A stretch of 39,258 nucleotides of DNA, taken from NCBI GenBank assembly GCA_937916405.1, contig CALFUF010000111.1, forward strand, positions 1-39,258, given 5' to 3'. Positions 7,754 to 15,490 of this stretch are shown piece after piece. The position numbers and the translations under genes were made by a program. Position 1 is the first letter of the stretch. Every line of letters begins with the position of its first letter. The stretch comes from an uncultured Prevotella sp. GTDB taxonomy: Bacteria; Bacteroidota; Bacteroidia; Bacteroidales; Bacteroidaceae. The notes under the pieces are model-generated. The model saw only the letters and a list, made by a program, of their open reading frames with translations, made no database searches and was not told the DNA's origin.

Positions 7754-8588
7754 AGCGGAGTCTGAGATTGACAAAGTGTTTAGGATAGTCGATGATGGCA
7801 TTGGGAGTCACCAGGAAATGGCTGTAGTCCGTGACACGGTCTTTCATAAATCCACGGTGTTGGAAATGGGCATATAAAGACTCCTTTTTCTCCAGTTTCC
7901 CGTTGTTAAAGCGCAGCATATAGAGTTTGTTGCCAACATGTTCGAAGATGACTTGTTCCCATCCCTTGTTGAGACTGTTGAAATGATAAGATTGTTTTGG
8001 CTTGGATACATTGTCAAAAGGCTCTTCCAACCAGCAATCCTCAGGTCGGCAGTCACGCCATTTGTCACTACATCCTTTGTGGTCAAATTCGTCAAAAAAA
8101 GTAATCTTACTGGTTGTGAAGGCATCTTTATAGTTTTGAAATCCATCCACTTGTTTCATGAAATAGGTGTTGGTATCTTCATCATTATGCAGTAGGGTTA
8201 AATGACCCCAGCCTAAGAGAAACTTATGTTCCAACACACTATCGGTAAGGAAAGAGCGGATGTCTCCATAGACTAGGTCTAAATCCCCAAACCCCCAGAA
8301 ATCATAGTTCTTGATATAATCCTGCAAAATATATCCATAAGCCTGTTTGTACTCACAGAGCTTATAAGGGCGGTCTAAGGCAATCGGGAAGTTGAAAGCT
8401 TTTTGCACCATCTCTTGAAAATCTCCAAACTTCATTTTATGGACAATGATATTCTGTGCAGGCTCTACGTCGGCATCAGTAAAGAACATGAAGTCAACGG
8501 ACGGATTACAGAGTGCCGAGGCACGCCACATCTTATATTGGACAGGTAGTGTCCCGAAATAGGGGAATATGAGAACGATTGATTTCAT
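7665..8588 (-). CDS. DUF6625-type putative glycosyltransferase
   Basis: The 307-residue protein starts with a GT-A-like strand, IVLIFPYFGTLPVQYKMW, followed by VDFMFFTDADV near 31-41 and a central DFWGFGDLDLVYGDI motif near 116-130. That central motif holds the acidic triad expected of a metal-binding DxD site. I recognise this as the DUF6625 family found in Bacteroidetes polysaccharide loci; a glycosyltransferase role is inferred from fold-like motifs and context. No membrane segment is seen. It follows a GT2 gene by 13 bp and is followed with no gap by an acyltransferase gene. A relic of a second copy of its 3' end lies about 1.1 kb further on. Confidence 0.75.
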   Translation of the reverse strand: MKSIVLIFPYFGTLPVQYKMWRASALCNPSVDFMFFTDADVEPAQNIIVHKMKFGDFQEMVQKAFNFPIALDRPYKLCEYKQAYGYILQDYIKNYDFWGFGDLDLVYGDIRSFLTDSVLEHKFLLGWGHLTLLHNDEDTNTYFMKQVDGFQNYKDAFTTSKITFFDEFDHKGCSDKWRDCRPEDCWLEEPFDNVSKPKQSYHFNSLNKGWEQVIFEHVGNKLYMLRFNNGKLEKKESLYAHFQHRGFMKDRVTDYSHFLVTPNAIIDYPKHFVNLRLRWLCRNRSLMTKYYQWRDYIIWRLHLDYQR

Positions 8589-8601
8589 ATGCTGGTATAG
8601 G

Positions 8602-9432
8602 TTAATATCGCAGTATAATTCTAAATAATAGTTTTACCCTTTTTCTGATGGCTGTTAGTCCTTTCACTTTTAGTAAATAAACTAAAGCATCTTTGAATTG
8701 TTTCTTATTTATGAGGGCATTTGAAAAATTTGTAAGTTCATAGGTGGTAAATTCCTTTAACTGTTTTTTGTCTGGATATGGATAGTCATACCATTCCCAG
8801 AAAGGAAAGGTTTTGGATATGTCATATATTTGGGCTAAATTGTTCTCTGTAATATATGGGTGATGAACGTGCTCTTCATTAAGATAGACAGTATGATACT
8901 TGCAACTAATACGTAGCCACATATCTGTATCCTCTCCTAATTGAATTCCGACTCTGAATCCACCAACTTTTTTGAATACATCTTTCTTAATTAATAGACT
9001 TCCTGTCCAAAATATGTATGGAAAAGCACAAAAGTCCTTTATAATAGATATGCCGTTAGGAAGAGTACGGATGGGACGATCCTTTTGGGCTACACAAAAA
9101 ACGGAATAGGAAGAATACTGCATAGATAGTCTTATTACTGTTTCTAAATAGTCAGGAAACCATGTGTCGTCTGCGTCCAAAAATGCGATAAACTCACCTC
9201 TTGCCTTTTCTATTCCTTTGTTTCGTGTATAGGAAACCCCATGGTTAGATTGTTGGAAAAATTGGATGCGTGGGTCTTTTATACTTTTTACTATATCTGC
9301 ACTATTGTCTATAGAACCATCATCTATTACAATTGCTTCCCAATCATTAAATTTCTGGTCTAATAATGATAGAAGGGTCTTATGAACATAATGTTCTTTA
9401 TTGTATACAGGTATGATAACTGAAACTTTCAT
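8602..9432 (-). CDS. Glycosyltransferase family 2
   Basis: A GT-A fold inverting glycosyltransferase of 276 residues. The nucleotide-binding N-terminus VSVIIPVYNKEHYV (3-16) is followed by IVIDDGSIDNS near 34-44 and the metal-binding FIAFLDADDTW (DxD) near 82-92. The segment LGEDTDMWLRI near 171-181 supplies the acceptor-side ED motif. It should add one sugar to the lipid-linked repeat unit in the cytoplasm. The gene is 2 bp from the preceding GT2 gene in the same minus-strand operon. Its substrate is not evident. Confidence 0.9.
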   Translation of the reverse strand: MKVSVIIPVYNKEHYVHKTLLSLLDQKFNDWEAIVIDDGSIDNSADIVKSIKDPRIQFFQQSNHGVSYTRNKGIEKARGEFIAFLDADDTWFPDYLETVIRLSMQYSSYSVFCVAQKDRPIRTLPNGISIIKDFCAFPYIFWTGSLLIKKDVFKKVGGFRVGIQLGEDTDMWLRISCKYHTVYLNEEHVHHPYITENNLAQIYDISKTFPFWEWYDYPYPDKKQLKEFTTYELTNFSNALINKKQFKDALVYLLKVKGLTAIRKRVKLLFRIILRY

Positions 9433-9434
9433 AT

Positions 9435-10241
9435 TTATTTATGTCTTAAACGATAAATAATTTTTATTGCATATGTTAGGTATTGGAGTGATTTTGGTGT
9501 ATTACAGATATCCATAAATTTATAAAAAGTGCTGGAGTCAAGTTTAGTCAAAGTCTCATAATGTTTGTGAATTCCAATGGGCAGATAGTGAGTAAGAAAT
9601 TGTGAGCGTTCAATATTTGCCAGATTTGCTTGTGTAAATCCAACACCATCCTCTAAATCTTTTCTACAAATGACATCATTGAAATAATCAACACTGCAAC
9701 CTTCGCCAATAATAGTTTGTATATAGAATTTCCAATCTGAAACAACTTTTAAAGTTTCATCGTACATAAATTTGCAGAATAGTGACCGCTTGAAGAAAGT
9801 GCTCTGATGTGGTAAACTGCCTTTAAAAAAGGTATACATATCCAATTGAAGAGGTAATATAGTTGAAAAATCTTTTCCATTCTCAGGATTATACCAGTAA
9901 TCACTACCAATAATTATATCGGAATGAAAATGATTAGATGTTAACATTTTAAGGCGTTCATTGTCATAAAAGCAGTCGCCCGAGTTCATGAAGTTAATAT
10001 ACTCTCCATGTGCTTGGGCAATCCCTTTGTTCATGGCATGATATATTCCTTTGTCGGGTTCAGATACCCAATAGTCTATATCCTTGTCGTATTCTCGAAG
10101 TACGTCCGCACTACCATCTGTGGATCCTCCGTCGATAATGATATACTCGAAGTCACGGAAAGTCTGGTGAATCACACTCTCTATGGTCTTGTGAAGACCA
10201 TCTTTGTTATTGTAATTGACTGTGATAATTGAATATTTCAT
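9435..10241 (-). CDS. Glycosyltransferase family 2 (WcaE-like)
   Basis: A 268-residue GT2 enzyme: YSIITVNYNNKDGLHKTIES at 3-22, then FEYIIIDGGSTDGS near 31-44, and SEPDKGIYHAMNKGI near 60-74. These motifs are typical of the colanic-acid WcaE-like subgroup. FMNSGDCFYD near 84-93 replaces the classic DxD with NSGD, which is common in this subgroup. It is the first gene of the four-gene operon running down to 6651, preceded by a -7 box. Its first 80 bp are repeated in a degenerate remnant at 11381-11460, so a related gene once started there. Confidence 0.9.
   Translation of the reverse strand: MKYSIITVNYNNKDGLHKTIESVIHQTFRDFEYIIIDGGSTDGSADVLREYDKDIDYWVSEPDKGIYHAMNKGIAQAHGEYINFMNSGDCFYDNERLKMLTSNHFHSDIIIGSDYWYNPENGKDFSTILPLQLDMYTFFKGSLPHQSTFFKRSLFCKFMYDETLKVVSDWKFYIQTIIGEGCSVDYFNDVICRKDLEDGVGFTQANLANIERSQFLTHYLPIGIHKHYETLTKLDSSTFYKFMDICNTPKSLQYLTYAIKIIYRLRHK
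10162..10241. repeat. 80-bp direct repeat, partner of 11381-11460
   Basis: These are the first 80 bp of the intact GT2 gene (minus strand). By hand count 67 of 80 bases match 11381-11460 with a constant 1219-bp offset. The two copies flank the plus-strand acyltransferase gene. Confidence 0.8.
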
Positions 10242-10296
10242 AGTTCTATTAGTATCAATCTTAAATGCTGATTATTTCTTGTATTTATATTTTTTG

Positions 10297-10304
10297 CAAA
10301 TATA
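10297..10304 (-). promoter_or_regulatory. Putative -7 element for GT2-GT2-DUF6625-acyltransferase operon
   Basis: TATATTTG on the minus strand fits TAnnTTTG and lies 55 bp before the GT2 start codon at 10241. No well-spaced TTG lies upstream of it. Confidence 0.4.
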
Positions 10305-10314
10305 GTGATAATGC

Positions 10315-10347
10315 TTGAAGTTTTATTGTTTTTTTTTGCTAATTTTG
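10315..10347 (+). promoter_or_regulatory. Promoter of plus-strand acyltransferase gene
   Basis: TTG (10315-10317) followed after 22 bp by TAATTTTG (10340-10347) approximates the Bacteroidetes consensus. It lies 22 bp before the ATG at 10370, which would be the natural start of the acyltransferase if its frame were intact. Confidence 0.55.
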
Positions 10348-10410
10348 CAAAAAAATAGAAAAAGTTACTATGAGTGAAAAAAGTATGGTCGAATTGTCTG
10401 GCTTGACTGG

Positions 10411-11364
10411 ATGAAGGTCTTTGCCATTTTCTCTATTATATGGGGGCATTTTTTTTCATATGGACATTTATTTTTATATGTTTATAGTGTTCAGGCTTTT
10501 TGTATTATTTCCGGTTTCTTGTATAAAAAGACCTCTGACATGAAAACTTGCCTGATACATTGTTTTTGGCAGTTATTCGTGCCAACAGTTATAATGAGTG
10601 TAATAATGCATTTAGAGGCATATTTTAGGTGTTTAACTTTGGGCGAACATTATGATTTATCATGGCTATGGTTCTTTAAAGGGTTATTATTAGGAAAACA
10701 TTGGTGTATGGGTCCTTGTTGGTATTTCTATACTCTTATAGTAATGCGAATAGTCATGCAGTTATTACCAGAAAAGAAGATAGTGTATACATTGCTTTTT
10801 ATGGTTCTTTCTGCAGGTGCCATATATTTTCATTATAAAGGAATAAAGATAAGTAATGCCAATGTTAATTTATTGGTGTGTATGCCTTTTTTTCTTATTG
10901 GTGTGTTCCTAAAACCATTGAAGGATTATCTTTCTCAATTCCACAACTATATAATTGTGGTATCTTTTTTCATCTTAGCAGTGGTCTTGGTAATATTATG
11001 TGGATATTACAATGGATATGTCTGGATGTACCTCTGTCAATATGGCAATTATTACACTCTGTATATCATCGGAGGATTGGCTGGCTCCATTTTATTATAT
11101 ATTATCTCATTATGGTTAAGTCGTTTGCCTTATCATAATATGGTATTAACGCTTTCCAAGGGCTCTATTCTTATTATTGGACTTCATATCATCATAGTTC
11201 GTCGATTGACGGAACTTCCCAATCGCATGTGGGGCGAAGACTTGTTATTTTCAGTGCTTATTCTTTGTGCTTTTGTTCCCATAATCCGAATAGCAGAAAT
11301 TAACTTTCCCCTATTGTTGGGGCGACAAAAGTCATGTGATGGTAATGAAAGTAAAAAGTCTTGA
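10411..11364 (+). CDS. Acyltransferase family 3 membrane protein, frame broken at start
   Basis: The third acyltransferase-3 protein of the region. From ATG at 10411 it begins MKVFAIFSIIWGHFF, with the conserved His, then FCIISGFLYKKTSD, and about nine hydrophobic segments over 317 residues. The natural start appears to be ATG at 10370, just after the promoter. It reads MSEK and then leaves the frame at an A6 tract (10377-10382). One more A would give MSEKKYGRIVWLDWMKVFAI, which restores the conserved Trp-Leu-Asp-Trp segment before the first helix. The gene is therefore either off by a slip in the A tract, a pseudogene, or translated from the internal ATG. It lies on the opposite strand to its neighbours, between an intact GT2 start and a GT2 start remnant. 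Confidence 0.75.
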   Translation: MKVFAIFSIIWGHFFSYGHLFLYVYSVQAFCIISGFLYKKTSDMKTCLIHCFWQLFVPTVIMSVIMHLEAYFRCLTLGEHYDLSWLWFFKGLLLGKHWCMGPCWYFYTLIVMRIVMQLLPEKKIVYTLLFMVLSAGAIYFHYKGIKISNANVNLLVCMPFFLIGVFLKPLKDYLSQFHNYIIVVSFFILAVVLVILCGYYNGYVWMYLCQYGNYYTLYIIGGLAGSILLYIISLWLSRLPYHNMVLTLSKGSILIIGLHIIIVRRLTELPNRMWGEDLLFSVLILCAFVPIIRIAEINFPLLLGRQKSCDGNESKKS

Positions 11365-11380
11365 CAGGGTCTGTCGATTG

Positions 11381-11460
11381 GTCTAATGAATCACACTTTC
11401 AATAGTCCTACGGAGACTGTCTTTGTTATTGTAATTGACAGTGATAATTGAGTATTTCAT
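11381..11460 (-). pseudogene. Remnant of a GT2 gene, 5' end
   Basis: On the minus strand this starts with ATG at 11460 and encodes MKYSIITVNYNNKDSLRRTI and five further residues before a TAG. The intact GT2 at 9435-10241 has MKYSIITVNYNNKDGLHKTI. The TAG stands where the intact gene has CAG (Gln26). Homology stops at about 11381, and the rest of the gene is absent. It marks the right edge of a rearranged block. Confidence 0.8.
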
Positions 11461-11490
11461 AAAGAATTTTAGGGTTATGAATGTTGGACA

Positions 11491-12612
11491 TTACTTATTT
11501 GTTAACCATAGAGCAAAAAAACGATCATACACTTCGTAGATTCCCAAATTCATAGTGACAAAGTTCTTGTCTAATAGTCCTTTAATAGCAGACTGGACAC
11601 TACTTGCAGAGGAGAGATGCCACTGTTGTATAAATTTTGTGGAAGTAATTGCCTCTGCCTTTCCCGCTTTACTGAGTGCTATAAGCAATTCTTTCTGTTT
11701 GGGAGGTAATTGAAATAGCATAGACTGATAGGTAAATTCATTTGAACGGAGAATATTACTGATAGCTATGTCAATCAGTTCTGAAGAACAGAATGAATGT
11801 GGCTGTGTAATGGCATATAGTTCGTTCATGATGCGTTGTACGTACCATGTGATACCTTCGAAACGTTCATAGACCGTTTGGAATACTTCTGAAGGCAATG
11901 TCTTGTCGGCTTCATCAAAATGTCGTTGAGCAAACTGACAGTATTTCTCCATAGGAATACTACCAAGATTCATCATACTGGTGCTTTGGTAAAAGGGGCG
12001 GGCAGGGCTAAGAAACATCTCGCCCATCATCGTACGCTGTGAACCAGAGAAAATGAAATGTGCATTGCGGCAATGCTGGATATATGTTCTCAATAATGCC
12101 TCGACTTTCCCGGTAGGATAAGTACTAACTGTTTGGAACTCGTCAATAGCAATCAGGCAAGGTTTATCTGCTGCATTGATATATTGAAAAATCTCGTCGA
12201 GGGTAGTCTTTGGCAATCGGATATCACCAATCTCAACATTCCATGATGGATTCCCCATTGCATCGAATGAAATACCTGATCGTAGAGAACTCAGGATATC
12301 TGTGAATTTTCGCATCACTTTAGTTCCCAAAGGTCGTAGTGAAGAGAGCATTGATGCCCCCATTACGGCAATCATTTCCTCTATGTTTTTGGTGGCATAG
12401 ATGTCAATGAGAAAAGTATAATAGTCTTTTTGTACTTTACGTTGATGGAATAAATTCTCAATAAGTCCAGTCTTACCAATACGCCGAGGGGCTATCAATG
12501 CAACATGATTGCCATTCTCCAATAATTGCAGTAATTGTTGCGTTTCTTCTTTACGGTCGCAGAAGTATTTCTCAGACTCGTAGCCATATAAGATGAAAGG
12601 GTTGTTTACCAT
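11491..12612 (-). CDS. AAA+ ATPase (archaeal-ATPase-like) with C-terminal winged helix
   Basis: A 373-residue P-loop ATPase. It begins NNPFILYGY, followed by a Walker A of the form APRRIGKTGLI near 41-51 and a Walker B, CLIAIDEFQTV near 152-162. A sensor-type motif, FIFSGSQRTMM near 186-196, precedes the helical lid. The C-terminal 80 residues (PPKQKELLIALSKAG... TSTKFIQQW... SSASSVQSAIKGLL) form a winged-helix-like domain. The family belongs to the STAND-related ATPases whose cellular role is largely unknown. A close paralogue is encoded at 14219-15358, with the flippase gene between them. It has its own promoter with a palindrome. Confidence 0.8.
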   Translation of the reverse strand: MVNNPFILYGYESEKYFCDRKEETQQLLQLLENGNHVALIAPRRIGKTGLIENLFHQRKVQKDYYTFLIDIYATKNIEEMIAVMGASMLSSLRPLGTKVMRKFTDILSSLRSGISFDAMGNPSWNVEIGDIRLPKTTLDEIFQYINAADKPCLIAIDEFQTVSTYPTGKVEALLRTYIQHCRNAHFIFSGSQRTMMGEMFLSPARPFYQSTSMMNLGSIPMEKYCQFAQRHFDEADKTLPSEVFQTVYERFEGITWYVQRIMNELYAITQPHSFCSSELIDIAISNILRSNEFTYQSMLFQLPPKQKELLIALSKAGKAEAITSTKFIQQWHLSSASSVQSAIKGLLDKNFVTMNLGIYEVYDRFFALWLTNK

Positions 12613-12629
12613 ATGATTCCTTTTTATCG

Positions 12630-12646
12630 CAAAGATAATTATTATC
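12630..12646 (-). promoter_or_regulatory. -7 box overlapped by 13-bp palindrome
   Basis: Minus-strand TATCTTTG (12637-12630) fits TAnnTTTG. The perfect palindrome GATAATTATTATC (12634-12646) overlaps its upstream half. A second palindrome, CTTTATAATAAAG, lies at 12673-12685. The same pair of motifs, nearly identical, stands before the paralogous ATPase at 15358. A dimeric regulator, perhaps shared, is possible. Common descent of both promoters explains it equally well. Confidence 0.5.
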
Positions 12647-12694
12647 TTCTAATTATCATACTATAATAATTACTTTATAATAAAGTTTAACATC

Positions 12695-14215
12695 TTACTT
12701 TCTTATTCTTTTTAGGCTGTCCTTAGCTCCTTTGGCAAAAAGGAGAGTGAGGGTGAGGTCAATGGCAAGGAAAAGGATCATGCCAATGGCTGCATATTCA
12801 ATCCATGACCAAATCGTTTGGTATGGATTGATAGGGATTTGTTTTAATATGTAAGTGGCAGAGATAAAGGCAGAGGCAGAAATACTATAGTTTCGTGTAA
12901 CCCCTTTCCAATAGATAGAGACAGATTCTTTGAAACCAGATGTAAAGAGGTAATAAGGCTTCCAAAGCACCACAATGGCAAGGAGACTGACTATTTTACC
13001 TAAGAGAATACCGATGATACCCCATTTAAGTCCACAGACAATCGTTATCGAGACGTTAATAATCAGTTCTGCCCATGCTGACCATACATCCGCATAGAGA
13101 CCATGGGCGTAGTTGAAGGAATCTACAGATCCCCGGGAATTGGAGATATAGATAAATATAATTAGAAGTATCAGGATTTGATGGTCCATGATATACTCTG
13201 CTCCTAACCAAAGAGTAACAAAAGGCTCCAGAAAATTATATAAAGAGAAACTTAATATAGCGGCAATCGTATGTTGAATGGTGGTGAACTCCCAGAAAAC
13301 ACGAAACATTTGCTTCTTATTCCCTTCTGCCACCAGATTGCCCACACTTGCTCCGACGCTTCCTGTAACGGCTGAGAACAAAGATATGAGTTTGGAGATG
13401 ATAATCATATAGTTGCCATAGTAGGCAACCATCTTTAAAGAAACGAAAAGGAAGATGAAAAGCTCATCGCTCTTGACTAAAACAAAGTCCTTGATTTTAT
13501 GAATAAATACCTGTTTTGTTTTAACCAGGACTTCTGGATATTTCTTCAATAATAGTTTACCTTGGCTCTTATTGACTTTGAGCCATGGATATTCCTTGTT
13601 GATTTTCCAGTTAAGGATGATGCAGCCAATGATGCCAAACAGAAATTCAACAGCTACCCATACGTACAAGTTTTTATAATGATAAGCAAGGTATATCTGG
13701 AGGGCGATTTTTACAAGGTTTGCTGATTGATAGTAAATCGCGACTAAATAGTTTTTCTGATCCGCACTCAGTAGTATTTGCCTATAATTGATAAAATAGC
13801 CAATCAGCGAGGAGCCTAAGAAGGAATAAAAAGTAAAGTAGATGATGCCTAAACCAAGTTCCGCTTTCGCAAAAATCAAAGGGAAGAAGAGGCTGATGAT
13901 GACAGCACCTCCAAAGATAATAGCACCAATCCAGTTATATAGATAGCCTAATAGAGATAGTATCTCTTGAATCTCTTGTCGGTTGTTGGACTGGAGAGGC
14001 TTGAAAAGGAAATATCCGACACTTGCTGATATACCTAATTCTGTAAGGTTCAGATACCCTAAGATGTTGTTGAGGGTACCTGTTAAGCCGATAAACTCAG
14101 CTCCTAAGTTGTCAAGGAAGATTTTTCTTGAGAAAAAGGCAAAGAAGAGGGACAGGAAGTAAAAAATTAAATTTACTTCCGCATTCAACAGACTCTTATG
14201 TACTCGTCCACTCAT
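12695..14215 (-). CDS. Wzx-like polysaccharide flippase
   Basis: A 506-residue protein with about 12-14 hydrophobic helices. It has the MOP/Wzx-type opening, LNAEVNLIFYFLSLFFAFFS, followed by FLDNLGAEFIGLTGTLNNIL and LGISASVGYFLFKPL, typical of the Bacteroidetes capsular flippase family. It should flip undecaprenyl-linked repeat units across the inner membrane. It is the only flippase in the window, so it probably serves the glycans made by the transferases on both sides. The ATG is 3 bp after the end of the ATPase gene at 14219, so the two are co-transcribed. The C-terminus is basic and cytoplasmic. Confidence 0.85.
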   Translation of the reverse strand: MSGRVHKSLLNAEVNLIFYFLSLFFAFFSRKIFLDNLGAEFIGLTGTLNNILGYLNLTELGISASVGYFLFKPLQSNNRQEIQEILSLLGYLYNWIGAIIFGGAVIISLFFPLIFAKAELGLGIIYFTFYSFLGSSLIGYFINYRQILLSADQKNYLVAIYYQSANLVKIALQIYLAYHYKNLYVWVAVEFLFGIIGCIILNWKINKEYPWLKVNKSQGKLLLKKYPEVLVKTKQVFIHKIKDFVLVKSDELFIFLFVSLKMVAYYGNYMIIISKLISLFSAVTGSVGASVGNLVAEGNKKQMFRVFWEFTTIQHTIAAILSFSLYNFLEPFVTLWLGAEYIMDHQILILLIIFIYISNSRGSVDSFNYAHGLYADVWSAWAELIINVSITIVCGLKWGIIGILLGKIVSLLAIVVLWKPYYLFTSGFKESVSIYWKGVTRNYSISASAFISATYILKQIPINPYQTIWSWIEYAAIGMILFLAIDLTLTLLFAKGAKDSLKRIRK

Positions 14216-14218
14216 TAT

Positions 14219-15358
14219 TTAATAGATAGTACTCAGCCATTCTGCAAAGAAATGGTCATAGACTCGATAGACACCTTCAGTTTGCGTGATAAGGTCATTC
14301 TTTAGTAATAACTTGATGGCAGACTGAACAGAACTGGCTGAACTAAGATTGTATTTCTTGATGAATTTTGCTGATGTGATATTCTTTGCATATCCCTCCT
14401 TGGCGATAGCTTGTAGTACGATTTTCTGCTTAGGGGGAAGGTTGGACATTAAATCTTTGTAACTCCCTTCCTGGGACATAATAACATTGTTCCTCGCCTC
14501 TTTGATCATTGCAGACTGACAATGTCCACCAGTTGGTGTCAGTGCATATAGTTCATTCATCATCATCTGAACAAACCAGGTATAGCCGTCAAACATGTCC
14601 CAAACAGTCTTAACTACCTCTTTGTCTATCTCTTTACCATTTTCTTGGAATAAATGGCAAGCGAAGTCAGTATATGTATCTATGGGGATGGGGGCAAGTC
14701 CCATGCTGATGGCACTTTGGTAGAACGGTTTTGAGGGGGTGTTGAACATGTTGCTCATCATGTGACGTTTACTGCCAACAAAAATAAATTGTGCCTTCTG
14801 ACATCGTTGTATTTTTGTTCTGAGCAATGCCTCTACATTTTTCTCAGCATATTCTCCAATCTGTTGAAATTCATCAATAGAGATAATGCAAGGTTTATCT
14901 GCCTCATCGATATAAGTAAATATCTCATCCAAAGTAGTCAGTGGTGCTTGTATGTCCCCCAGCCCTAAATCGAAGGATGGAGCCCCTGACATAGCGTCTA
15001 ATTTAAAGCCAATACGGAAAGATGTAATGACTTGGAAAAACTTCTCTTTCCATAGTGTCTTTTGTGATTTTAATTGTTCATATATCTCCTTTCCAAATGC
15101 ATACACAAATTCTGCGAAGGAAGTTGTGGCATAGATATCAATATAAAATACGTAGTATTTTTCTTTGATGTCAGATTGGTGGAAGAAATGCTGAATGAGC
15201 CCAGACTTTCCGATACGGCGAGGAGAGATCAGTGCGACATCACGCCCATTCGTCATTTGCTTGCGAAGAAATTCTGTTTCTTTTACCCTATCACAAAAGT
15301 ATTTGTCTGATAGGTATTTCCTAATGATAAAAGGGTTATTTACATCATTTATACTCAT
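14219..15358 (-). CDS. AAA+ ATPase, paralogue of 11491-12612
   Basis: A 379-residue ATPase closely similar to the one beyond the flippase. Walker A is SPRRIGKSGLIQHFF near 45-59, Walker B is CIISIDEFQQI near 156-166, the sensor-type motif is FIFVGSKRHMM, and a C-terminal winged helix ends in VYRVYDHFFAEWL. The opening NNPFI and KYFCDR segments match the paralogue. It heads an operon with the flippase gene (3 bp gap). A link between ATP-driven control and glycan export can only be inferred from this linkage. Its -7 box is overlapped by the same palindrome type as in the paralogue. Confidence 0.8.
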   Translation of the reverse strand: MSINDVNNPFIIRKYLSDKYFCDRVKETEFLRKQMTNGRDVALISPRRIGKSGLIQHFFHQSDIKEKYYVFYIDIYATTSFAEFVYAFGKEIYEQLKSQKTLWKEKFFQVITSFRIGFKLDAMSGAPSFDLGLGDIQAPLTTLDEIFTYIDEADKPCIISIDEFQQIGEYAEKNVEALLRTKIQRCQKAQFIFVGSKRHMMSNMFNTPSKPFYQSAISMGLAPIPIDTYTDFACHLFQENGKEIDKEVVKTVWDMFDGYTWFVQMMMNELYALTPTGGHCQSAMIKEARNNVIMSQEGSYKDLMSNLPPKQKIVLQAIAKEGYAKNITSAKFIKKYNLSSASSVQSAIKLLLKNDLITQTEGVYRVYDHFFAEWLSTIY

Positions 15359-15376
15359 CTCGTCCTAATTTTATTG

Positions 15377-15405
15377 CAAATATAATTATTATATTTATAA
15401 TAAAG
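15377..15405 (-). promoter_or_regulatory. -7 box with palindromes, ATPase-flippase operon
   Basis: Minus-strand TATATTTG (15384-15377) overlaps the palindrome TATAATTATTATA (15381-15393). TTTATAATAAAG follows at 15394-15405. The first 17 bp match the paralogous promoter at 12630-12646 in 15 positions. A further similar half-palindrome is at 15457-15469. No -33 TTG is obvious. Confidence 0.5.
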
Positions 15406-15490
15406 AGTATATAGTCCTGTTTTTTGATATTCTTTAACGGATTAGCATTATCATCTTATAATTATTATTCATGTACTCTCTCGCTCATTT

